From: Cynocephalus volans
Lineage: Eukaryota > Chordata > Mammalia > Dermoptera > Cynocephalidae
Assembly (NCBI RefSeq): GCF_027409185.1
Contig: NC_084463.1
Coordinates: forward strand, 159,565,869-159,629,868
DNA length: 64,000 nucleotides
Direction: 5' to 3'
Shown here: in pieces, positions 34,206 to 43,468 of the stretch
How the letters are laid out: every line of letters begins with the position of its first letter
Numbering within the stretch: the stretch's first letter is position 1
Notes under the pieces: model-generated
Told to the model about the DNA's origin: nothing
Seen by the model: the letters and a program-made list of their open reading frames with translations, nothing else
The model's database searches: none
Program-made: the position numbers and the translations under genes

Positions 34206-36215
34206 GTTGAATCATCCTTCTTCTTCTGGGGCTATGCTTGGGGCCACTCTGACACACTGTCTCTTTATCACCAGCCAAGGAGAGGGGTTTTCCTGAGATA
34301 GAGACAAGAATTTGTTAGAGAAAGGGAGACCTGAGGTGAGGGCAGAAGGGCACAGGCTTCAGGCACAAAGCCTAGGAGAAGGGGTAGTGCTTCTCACGGG
34401 TAGGGCGTAGCTGCAGGGCCTCCTTGAAGTACTTGGGAAGCAGGAAGCCATCAGCATTCCCTGGAGTCAGGATCACCCCATTGGCAGAGCGGAAGAAGGG
34501 TATTCCATCTACTGACAGAACTAGATATGTGGCTCATGCCCTCCTTGAAGACCTCGGGCAGTCCCTGCTGTGTCCACACTCACCTGCCAGGGCCAGGGGT
34601 CCATCGATGAACACAGCCACTTCGCAGTTTGGCCGCATGCCTGCAGAGACAACTGGAGCTGGAGCCTGGGGCACCTAGGGCTGCAGTCAGCAAACCTGGG
34701 CACACGGGTCCTGGGCTGGGGGGCAGGGAGGGGTGCTGCTCCATGCAGGGCAAGGGGCGGCCTCAGACAAGAGAAGCCGTGACCTTTGGAGGAGGCCTGG
34801 GAGGACAGAATGGGTGGGAATAGCTGGGTTGGGTGGGGGAACTGACCACTGATGACACCAGTGTCCCCAGGCAGTCCTGGGGCCAGGTGGATGTGCATCC
34901 TTCCCTGGCAGGACAGACCCTTGAGCAGGATGGATGGCCAGTGCTTCCAGAATGTGCCATGGACTAGCATCAGGGGTAGGGCCTGTGGCATCTCTAGGGG
35001 CATCAGCTCCAACTCAGGTACCTGGGATGGGTGGTTGAATGGGCAGCAGTGAGACCTCCTTCATGGGCAGGGGGCTCTCCACTTGTCCCCTTAGCTAGCT
35101 CCCACCTTCAGGGAGTGGCCCTGATTGGCCCGGATGAGGGGGCCAATGCTGGGATGCCCTGGCTGCAAGGCGAACCGTTGCTTCTCACTGGTGCCCACCA
35201 CGCGCTGCACATCTTCAGCTGAGAATCCGTGGAACTGAGGCAGCTGCAGGAGGGTGCCCAGGGGCACAAAGCCATCTGTGGGCAGACAGGGTGCTCAGAA
35301 GTCGGCCTTGCTCTGGCCTGGGCCAGCGTTAACAGGGGAGCCACAGGCAATCGGAACAAAGCCTGGGCTTGGGGAGTCACACACACTTCATCTGTGTGAA
35401 CTTTAGAAAGTCTCCCCTTTCTAGGCCTCAGTTTCCTCAACTTACACAGGAAGATCTGTCTCACGGAGTGTTGGAAAAACAGTGCTTAGCATAGTACCTG
35501 GTCCAGAGTGGACACTCAATAAATGTCAGTTGCCCCAATACCAAGTGCCCACACTCAGGGTAAGTGTTTTCTGGGCCACTTGGCTGGAGGGGGCATCACC
35601 AGGCCTGCTCCAGGCAGGGTCTCCTCTCCCAGTTTTCCATGGTCATGATATGGGGCTCTGGGCTCAGTCTTCTTTGTCCAGGGGGACAAAGTGCCCTCTG
35701 TGCCTCCCTCATAAGACAGAGATGGGAACCATGGGAGAGGGGTCACAGACAGGGTCACATTGTGCCCTGGGCTGGAGCCACTCCTCACCCCAGCCTCCAA
35801 GACCCTCACTTACCTGCACCCATGGGAAGCCCCAGCTTCAAAGCCCCATGGCGCAGCACGTAGGACAGGGCCTTCGACAGCTGCACATCTCGGTCCTGAA
35901 AGAGCCCAGTTGTGGCCCCTGGTTTCTATGGTCATCCTGCCCTGCTGCCCACCCTGAACCCTGAGTGACTCTGCGGCAAAGCGAGACCAGAGGGAGAGGA
36001 GTCCCTGTGGTCTCCAGGAATAGTACGACCCATCAACCCTCTACCCCAACTCCACCAGCATTTTCCAGGGAGCCAGGTTTCAGAATCGAGTCCCCCTCCC
36101 CTGTCCTCCCACCATGGGGTGGAGGTGGGGAGGAACGCACCTGTTCCCGGGGTCTGTGAGCGCTTCTACCCCTGGGCCCTGCTGCTTCCTGCCTCCTTCC
36201 TCCAGAGGAGTTCAT
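34201..36215 (-). CDS. TRPT1: tRNA 2'-phosphotransferase 1
   Basis: Seven coding exons on the minus strand: 36141-36215, 35814-35895, 35106-35275, 34847-35021, 34584-34640, 34398-34508, 34201-34292. They sum to 762 nt, giving 253 aa, the human length. The family (Tpt1/KptA) transfers the 2'-phosphate of a splice-junction tRNA to NAD+, forming ADP-ribose cyclic phosphate. Visible landmarks are the N-terminal LSKALSYVLRHG motif, LIRANQGHS, the VHGTFWKHWPSIL motif and the FFRSANGVILTPG segment, each with family-conserved Arg or His. The start ATG at 36215 gives MNSSGGRRQ; an acceptor (ccgcag) just upstream at about 36225 implies a non-coding first exon. The C-terminus is basic (PRRRRMIQQ). Exon 34398 ends in a strong donor; failure to splice would end the protein early. 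Confidence 0.97.
35400..35528 (+). mobile_element. MIR-like SINE fragment in TRPT1 intron
   Basis: Contains aggcctcagtttcctcaact, then cagtgcttagcatagtacct and cactcaataaatgtcagt, the usual order of the second half of MIR. Confidence 0.65.
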
Positions 36216-36354
36216 GGCCAAGACCTGCGGGGATCAGTGACTTTAAGAACCCTTCTATGTCCCCACCCTGCCCAGAAAGTCGCAAAGCCTCAGCATATAA
36301 GAACTGAAAGAGGGATACACAGCTCATTGAATTCGCTTCCCACCCCCAAATCCC

Positions 36355-36425
36355 TGGTGCAGATAGGGAAACTAAGGCGCAGCAGGCGACTTGCCCAAGG
36401 TCACACTGTCAGCGACGGAGCCCAG
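36355..36425 (-). mobile_element. MIR SINE fragment upstream of TRPT1
   Basis: Reverse MIR text: gatagggaaactaaggcgca followed by cttgcccaaggtcacactgt. Confidence 0.6.
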
Positions 36426-36449
36426 GGAAGCCGAGTCCCCCTCGCTCCA

Positions 36450-36650
36450 AGATCGCGGGTGTGCCTTTCAGGCAGACAGGGCGGAAGCGTCAGGACAGAG
36501 ACAGGCCACCGACTGCGGCCGGCGGGGCGGCGGACCCCGCAGGCCACCGAGCGCCCGGACCGGCCAATGAGAAGCTGCGGAAGAAGGGGCGGGCACTTCC
36601 GCTTCGGGGAAAGGGGCGGAGCCCGCGGGCCTGCCTGCCGGTGAGTCCCC
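36450..36650. promoter_or_regulatory. TRPT1/NUDT22 bidirectional promoter
   Basis: TRPT1 (minus) and NUDT22 (plus) start head-to-head with start codons 777 bases apart. The space holds a CpG-rich block with a CCAAT box (36564), GC boxes, and an ETS-type CACTTCCGC (about 36595). A strong donor (gccg|gtgagt) at 36641 ends a probable non-coding NUDT22 exon 1. No TATA box is seen. Confidence 0.65.
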
Positions 36651-36991
36651 GGCTGGAGGCTGGAGCTTCCGTACCCTGTGTCCCGGCGCATCCCGGCTTG
36701 GAGGCAGGATCCCTGGGTTGGGAGGACATGGGCATTTGGGGCTGACTGAACCCAGGACTTCTGGATGGTCAGGATACCCGGGAGACCCCGGTACCCGGCC
36801 GGGCTCAGGGCTATTGGCGATGATAGGACACTTTACCGCCCAAGGAATGGTCAGGGGGTGCAGAAGGGCTGGGGGATCCCTCAGGAATTTTGTGACAGAG
36901 GGGGCCAGCTGCTGGGGCCAGAGGTGATGGTGGGCCCCCCGGGGTGACAGACCTGTCTGTGTCTTCCTCCAGAGCTGCCCTGTCCAAGACC

Positions 36992-39163
36992 ATGGACCCT
37001 GAGGTGTCCCTGCTGCTGCAGTGCCCTCCTGGGGGGCTGCCCCTGGAGCAGGTACGGGCTGAGTTGAGCCCAGCCCACGATCGTCGCCCACTGCCAGGCG
37101 GGGACAAGGCCATCACTGCCGTCTGGGAAGCCCGGCTACAGGCCCAACCCTGGCTCTTCAACGCCTCCAAATTCCGCCTGCATTCAGCCACCCTGGCGCC
37201 CATTGACTCGCCGATGCCACAGCTGCTTCTGCGCCTGGGCCTTACTTCCTACCGAGACTTCCTGGGCACCAACTGGGCCAGCTCAGCTGCCTGGCTGCGA
37301 CAGCAGGGGGCCATTGACTGGGGTGACAAGCAAGCCTATCTGGCAGACCCCCTGGGTGTGGGTGCTGCACTAGCCACCACTGATGACTTCCTTGTCTTCC
37401 TGCGCCGCTCTTGGCAGGTGGCTGAGGCCCCTGGGCTGATAGATGTGCCTGGTGGGCACCCTGAGCCTCAGGTGAGATGCCAGGCTGGGCATAAAGACCC
37501 AGCCAGCTCATGGAAGCTGGATCTCTAAGCCCTGCCAGGTTTGGTGTCCTCAACCCTTAAAGGGAAAATTGGTCTGGTGTTTCTCTGAAAGCTGCTTAGG
37601 ACAGCCCTGCTCCTGCCCCTGAGCTGAAATATGGGGAGGGGGAGTGGGCAGAAGAAAACGATACCCTACCTCACCTTCAGCCCCCAGTGTGACTCCTTCC
37701 TAAATGGACCTCTGGTTGTCCATCAGGAAAAGGAGGGCTTAGGTTAGGGAATCACCAAGACTCTTACGCTGTGCCCACACCAGGCCCTCAGGGCCAGCAA
37801 GTATAGGGGAAGACAGGGCGGGAACAGGTGGGGAGCAAGGACTGAGCCTGACCTCTCACAGGCCCTGTGCCCTGGTGACAGCCCCCAGCACAAAGACCTC
37901 CCTGGGGAGCTGGTGGTACGTGAGCTCTTCTCCAGTATCCTTCAGGAGATCTGTGATGAGGTGAGTGAATAGTGTCACGGACAGCGTATTGAGTATGAAG
38001 GGAGGAGACAGAACTTGCCAGAATTCTGGGCTGGTGGGAGGGTCTGCAGGCATCTGGCTGGCATTGAGGGAAGAGCTTGGCTTTGCAGCTGGATGTATTT
38101 GGAGTGGACTTCTTACCCTCACTACCCTGCGTCTCAGGTTCTACCTCTTACCAGTGCAAACAAAGATAAATGTCTTCCCTACTCCTACGGTGGTTGAAAG
38201 ATGGGTAAATGGGAGTCCCACTTACTAAATGAACTTCCTCTGGGTGACCCTGGGCAACTTGTTTAGTCTCTCTGGTTTTGGTTTTCCCATCTGTAAAATG
38301 AACATGCCCAAGATCTGAAATTCTTTGGTGCTGGACACTTGATCTACAAACTGTTAAATGCTGTACAAGGGTAGTGGGTTCTTCTCCATTGAGAGGAGCA
38401 GGGATTTGGGCACTGACAGGTGGGACCCTCTGGACCCAGGTGAACCTGCCGCTGCTCACCCTGAGCCAGCCCCTGCTGTTGGGGATCGCCTGCAATGAGA
38501 CCAGTGCCGGCCGAGCCAGTGCCGAGTTCTACGTCCAGTGAGTGGGCTCAGGGGCACAAGATCCTGGATCCTGGGTGAGGTGGGTGGTGAGGGGCAGGGC
38601 TCCACAGGGACCTTGCAGGAGCTGGCCAGCCATGAGCCACCCTCATGTCCTTGTCCAGGTGCAGCCTGACTTCTGAACAGGTGAAGAAGCATTACCTGAG
38701 TGGGGGGCCCGAGGCCCACGAGTCTACAGGAATCATCTTTGTGGAGACTCAGGTGCAAGGCAGTCAACTGCATCTTGCTTGGAAGCCAGGGCTGGGGCCT
38801 GCAAAGTGGTCTGGTGATGCATGCTTTGCAGGGAGGGAGTGGCTGGGTCAGACGGGCCCTCTCAGGTCTCTCAGAGTTTCCTCCGTAGTCAGAAGGCTTG
38901 CCCTCAGCCCAAGAGAAAGGTCCAAGGACCTATTTAGCTTTCTTAATGTGTCTCCCTAGGGACAGTGCAGTGCAGAGGGCTCTGAGGCTCAGGAATTCTG
39001 GGCACAGACCCGACAGGAGATGTGGTAAGGGCTGGATGTCTGGGTCTCTGTTTCCTCACAGAACGTGCGGAGATTGCAGGAGACCGAAATGTGGGCTGAG
39101 CTCTGCCCCTCGGCCAAAGGCGCCATCCTCCTCTACAACCGGGTCCAGGGAAGTCCCACCTGA
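36992..39163 (+). CDS. NUDT22: Nudix hydrolase 22 (UDP-glucose/galactose pyrophosphatase)
   Basis: Five coding exons: 36992-37471, 37862-37960, 38440-38537, 38659-38752, 39062-39163; 873 nt, 290 aa. An in-exon 5' leader begins at 36973 after a ctccag acceptor. The human enzyme is described as a Mg-dependent hydrolase of UDP-glucose and UDP-galactose with an atypical Nudix motif. Here the loose Nudix helix runs across the exon 1-2 junction (VPGGHPEPQ ... [15 protein letters not shown]). The start [15 protein letters not shown] was chosen by match to human and the local splice pattern. The protein ends ..NRVQGSPT, 13 residues before the human C-terminus, because a TGA takes the place of a glycine codon; the bases that follow still resemble the human coding tail. 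Confidence 0.96.
38231..38305 (+). mobile_element. MIR SINE fragment in NUDT22 intron
   Basis: Contains gggtgaccctgggcaacttg followed by ttttcccatctgtaaaatga, typical of the MIR core and 3' part. Confidence 0.7.
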
Positions 39164-39205
39164 GTCGCCTAGGGTCCCCAGCCCTGTCACCACAGTTCTG
39201 AAGAC

Positions 39206-39211
39206 AATAAA
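39206..39211 (+). terminator. NUDT22: NUDT22 poly(A) signal
   Basis: AATAAA 43 bases after the stop codon at 39163, followed by a T-rich then GT-rich stretch. The 3' untranslated region is thus very short. Confidence 0.85.
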
Positions 39212-39479
39212 GGACTTTATTCTTGGATTCCGTTGGTATCTGCTGTTTCCATGAGACAGAAAGAGGCCATTGGGAGAGCCCTGGGTGGTTGAGGGACAGG
39301 ACAAGTGACTTGGGGGGAAAAAACCCCCAGCCTGGCCTCAGTTTTCCCCTCTACAAGCCGGGGATAAGGGCCGTGCCTTCTTTGCCGGGCTCCGGCGTGA
39401 CTATAGGGTGGAAGCAGCTCTGTGAAACGTCCACGGGACGGAGGGACGGCAGCTGAACCGTGGGTGCGGGCGGCGTCTA

Positions 39480-39720
39480 GCAGGTCCGCAGGCCTCAGCT
39501 TCGGTGGGTGGGCCCGAGGTGTCAAAGGCCAATAGGTGCGCGGGGGCGGGGTCTTCACCGCCTGTCTGCATTTTCCCGGCGGTGGGCGTGGTATTGGCGT
39601 CTAAGCCAATGAGAGAGCGGGGGAGGGACTAAAGTGGCATAGGAAATGACGGCGGCCGCAGTGTCTGCGCGTGAGGCGGGGCGGGGCTTGGCTGTGGCCC
39701 CTCCTTCTCCCGTCCCCCAA
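39480..39720 (+). promoter_or_regulatory. DNAJC4: DNAJC4 promoter region
   Basis: CpG-rich stretch with CCAAT boxes at 39529 and 39606, several GC boxes, and a gacggcggccgc segment near 39648. The coding exon follows an acceptor at about 39991, so a non-coding first exon starts here. No TATA box is seen. Confidence 0.55.
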
Positions 39721-40006
39721 GCCCCCTGAGTTGGGAGGGGGTCTCGGCATCCCGGGCTGGTTGTCCAGACACCGAGGCCAGTGCGGGGAAGGGCCCCGGA
39801 GGCCTGGGTCAGAGGCAGGGGTGGGCCCAGGCACGGGGATCTGGACCTGAGCAGGAAGGACCCCCCCGGACCTGCGTCAGTCTTCCTTCGCGAGAAAACG
39901 GGGCCAGCCGCTTCCCTTTGCCCCCGCAGGGCTTGAAGGCTGGCCCCGTCTCGGTCCTAATGCCCTCTGCTTTGTGGCCTCCTTTCCCCAGCTGCCGCTC
40001 GCCGCC

Positions 40007-42817
40007 ATGCCGCCCCTGTTGCCCCTGCGCCTGTGCCGGCTGTGGCCCCGCAGCCCTCCCACCCGGCTCCTCGGAGCGGCCGCCGGGCAGCGGTGAGTTG
40101 GGCGCCGGAAGCCCAGACCCGGTTGTTCGGTGGGTTTCTGTTGAGGGCTGCCCTATGTGCTGAGATAGTTGTGGTCTCTGCTCTGTATCAGGTGCCTTAC
40201 AGGCTTGTCTCAGGTAACCCTCACCTTCGCTGCTGAGGACACTGAATATCAGAGATTAAGTGATGACCCCTAAGGACATAGATTGAGTTAAGGGGCAGAT
40301 AAGGGATTTTGGTATGTTTTTGTGGCAGCTGGCCAGTACGGTGATCCAAACCCGTGACCGTGGTGTTACCAGCACCACGCTCTCCCAAGTGAGCTAACCC
40401 CCCAGCCCCAGATCAGAAAAGCCCAGGTCCAACCCAGTGCTTTCTCTACAACTCTAGTGGCTGTCAAGCATCACTGTGCATAACCCCTGGGGTAGGGCAC
40501 AGAAATGCAGATTCCTGGGCCCTGCTCTGGAGATTCTGAACTGGAGGAATGAGGTGGGGCTCAGGAATCTGTTTTTTAAAACAAGCTTTTCACGTGTTTC
40601 TGATGCAAGGGGTTTGAGGACTACAATTTGAGAAATCCTGACCTGCACCATGCCTCAAACACTGCAAAAGGGAGGGGTGATCGGGACACAGATCTATCTT
40701 GGGATCTGCCTCAGCCTCCTCAGCTCCTGGTGGCTGAGTTGCAGGGTTTGACCCAGGGAGACTGGAGGGGAAGGACAGGGGTATCCTTTGAATTCCCTCA
40801 GCCCCTGAAGGTTTGGGCCTCTCTCCACAGGTCGGCTCCCAGTAATTATTATGAACTGTTGGGGGTGCATCCTGGTGCCAGCACTGATGAAGTTAAACGA
40901 GCTTTCTTCAGCAAGTCCAAAGAGGTACCAGTGCCCCTAAGATAGGGAGGGAGAAAAGGAAATCTGAGTCAGATGAGGGTGCTCTCCAAGTTCCCAGGAG
41001 TAGATCTGTGTCTCTGGCTCATGCCATGTTCCTACAGCCTGCATAGGAAGGGGGAGGTGCTTAAGGGGCAGAGGTCTGGCCAGGTGGGAGGAAAGGTTGG
41101 GGGCAGGAGCCAGGGGTCCTGTCTGATTGGCTGGGCTTGGTTTTCTTGACCTGCCTGCCTGCTCTCGAGAAACCAGGACCAGGATATATGATAAGAGAAG
41201 GGGGCTGGCTGGTGGGAGAACTTGAACCAGGGGAGAGGCAAGAATGTGCTTCTTGACCATCTGGCATTCTGGAGGGGTGGGCAGGCCTGAGAGTGAGGGC
41301 CACTGCCCAGGCAGGGCCTCTGGGAGTGTTACAAGCCCTTGTGGGTGGACATCATCAGGATGGGTCCTGGGAAGGGACATGGAAAGGGAGGTAAGGAGAA
41401 TCCTGCCCTATCCCAGCTGCACCCCGACCGGGACCCTGGGAATCCAGCCCTGCACAGCCGCTTTGTGGAGCTGAGTGAGGCATACCGTGTGCTCAGCCGT
41501 GAGCAGAGCCGCCGTAGCTATGACCACCAGCTCCGCTCAGCGAGTCCCCCGAAGTCTCCAGGTGCCACAGCTCATCCCCAATCTGCTCGTCAGACACACA
41601 GGTACAGTAGTCTTGCCCCCAGCTTTCCACACTCCCAGGTCTCCTGGGGACCCTCATCCCCACACTATTCCTTCCTCTGCCTCTCAGCAGCTCCTGGGCG
41701 CCCCCTAATGCACAATACTGGGCCCAGTTTCACGGTGTGAGGCCACAGGGGCCTGAATCGAGGCAGCAGCAGCACAAACACAACCAGCGGGTGCTGGGGT
41801 ACTGCATCCTGCTCATGCTGGCAGGCATGGGCCTGCACTATGCCGCCTTCAGGTGCATCCCTGTCCTCCCTGGGTGATGGGCAGAGGGCAGGAGAGTGGG
41901 TGAATCCAAGAATGGTCAGCCAGCCATCCACACATCCTGTGGCCTGCACTCTTGGGTCTCTAAAGCTAAGAACTGCATGAAATCAGTCTCTGGAGCCTCT
42001 ACTTATTTGGTAAAGGCAACGCTGTACTAAGGGCTAATGTTAGTATTTTCAGTTTTCGTAATTTGAATGTAAATCTTTGGTGCTGGCTGCCAGGGAGGGC
42101 TGGAGGCAACCAAAATCATGCACAAAAAGTAAATGCACTGAAACCGAGCCTCACCAGTAACCGTCCTCATTCATTCATTCATTTGGCAGTCGCCTGTCTC
42201 CCTGCCACTCACACATGCCATGACAAGTCATTTTCTACAGCAAAGATACCTAAATGTCAGTGCCCAGTACTAGCAGCCTGCCTAGTTCAGTGATGAGTTA
42301 GATGCACAACCTTTCTTGTCCTCTGGGAGAAGCACCCGTTTGTTCAGAGCTGCTGTCACCACCTTCAGCAGGACAGCCAGGGACTTAGGTGCCACTGGAC
42401 CCTGCACAAGCCCAGGCCATTCTGTGCCCCTCTTCCCCACCTGTCACAGGCGGAATTAGGCTGAAGTCCCCACAGATGTGAAGCTGTGAGAACCTAGAGT
42501 TGGCGGTGGGGGACAGGACTTGAAGGACAGCAAAGAGTGGAGTCCCAGGGTTAACTGTAACCCCCTTGCAGGAAGTTGGAGCAGGTGCACCGTAGCTTCA
42601 TGGATGAAAAGGATCGGATCATCACAGCCATCTACAACGACACACGGGCACGGGCCAGGTCTGTCCTTTATCCTGCCCCCCTGCTCCCTGTCCTGACACC
42701 ACTCTCTAGGATCCCTGTCCCGACCACTGAGGTGTTCTCTCCTCCAGGGCCAACAGAGCCAGGCTCCAGCAGGAGCGACTGCAGAGGCAGCAGCAGCCAC
42801 CACCCAGGCCTCCCTAA
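40007..42817 (+). CDS. DNAJC4: DnaJ/Hsp40 homologue, subfamily C member 4
   Basis: Six coding exons: 40007-40092, 40831-40924, 41417-41601, 41691-41852, 42572-42658, 42748-42817; 684 nt, 227 aa. It is a membrane-anchored J-domain protein that would stimulate Hsp70 ATPase. The J domain (about 33-98: NYYELLGVHPGAS ... ELSEAYRVLS) carries the HPD motif at residues 62-64, encoded at the start of exon 41417. One hydrophobic segment (about 156-175, VLGYCILLMLAGMGLHYAAF) is a likely membrane anchor. The tail is charged and glutamine-rich, ends PPPRPP, and is shorter than the human 241-aa form. The acceptor of exon 41691 is a CAGCAG tandem. Confidence 0.96.
40316..40408 (-). mobile_element. Monomeric tRNA-like SINE in DNAJC4 intron 1
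   Basis: On the minus strand it reads ggggctggggggttagctca followed by a tRNA-like core and a decayed box B. Confidence 0.7.
40455..40640 (+). mobile_element. MER5A-like hAT-Charlie DNA transposon
   Basis: The order of gtggctgtcaagcatcactg, aaatgcagattcctgggccc, gaggtggggctcaggaatct and gactacaatttgagaaatcc follows the MER5 consensus from end to end. It is a short non-autonomous copy, old and diverged. Confidence 0.75.
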
Positions 42818-42919
42818 GTCCCCAGCCCCTGAGGGGCTCACTTGGATAGGGCCTACCATAGGGTCTGCCGTGTCCTCCCTGCTTCCTTCCCAGGAGTCAC
42901 CACGCCCCAAAACGCGTGC

Positions 42920-42925
42920 AATAAA
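42920..42925 (+). terminator. DNAJC4: DNAJC4 poly(A) signal
   Basis: AATAAA 103 bases after the stop codon at 42817. The CpG island of VEGFB begins within about 40 bases. Confidence 0.85.
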
Positions 42926-42959
42926 GTGAATTTCAGAGCTCGTGTCCTGCTCCCTCCTT

Positions 42960-43468
42960 CAGGCCCAGCGCCCACCAGTCGGCCTGGCCGTGGGGCAGCG
43001 CTCCGCCCTGCGGGTTGGCGGCGGCGACCCGGGAGCCCGGCCCCCTGGGCGGTGCGTCCCCTTTCCCCTGCAACGGCGGGAGGGGGTGTGTGGAGAGGGC
43101 GGGCCCCGCCGGCGGCCTCGCCCCCCCGCCCCGCCCCCGCCCCACGGCCCGGTGGGGAGCGCGTGTCTGGGTCACATGAGCCGACCGCCCGCCAGCCCGG
43201 GCCCGGCCCCCCGTCGCCCCCGTCGTCCCCGCCGCCGCCGCCCGCCGCCGGCCGCCCGCCGGTCCGGCTCCTCCGGCCGCCGCCGCTGCGCTGAGCTGCG
43301 CTGCCTGCGCCCAAGGCTCGGGAGGGGGCCGCGGAGGAGCCGCCCCCCGCGCCCGGCCCCCGCCCGCCTCGCCCGGGCCCGCGCCATGGGGCTCTGGCTG
43401 CCGCCGCCCCCCGCGCCGCCGGGCTAGGGCGATGCGGGCGCCCCCGGCGCGCGGCCCCCGCGGGCACC
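42960..43468 (+). promoter_or_regulatory. VEGFB: VEGFB CpG-island promoter and 5' leader
   Basis: Extremely GC-rich block with GC boxes and C-rich runs, starting close to the DNAJC4 poly(A) signal. Open frames on both strands here are composition artefacts. The VEGFB start ATG at 43469 has a good context (gcaccATGa). Confidence 0.6.

Noticed and set aside
34330-34400. Early stop of TRPT1 after ..RPTREKHYPFS
   Set aside because: This arises only if the donor at 34398/34397 is not used; splicing to the exon at 34292 restores the 253-residue protein that matches human.
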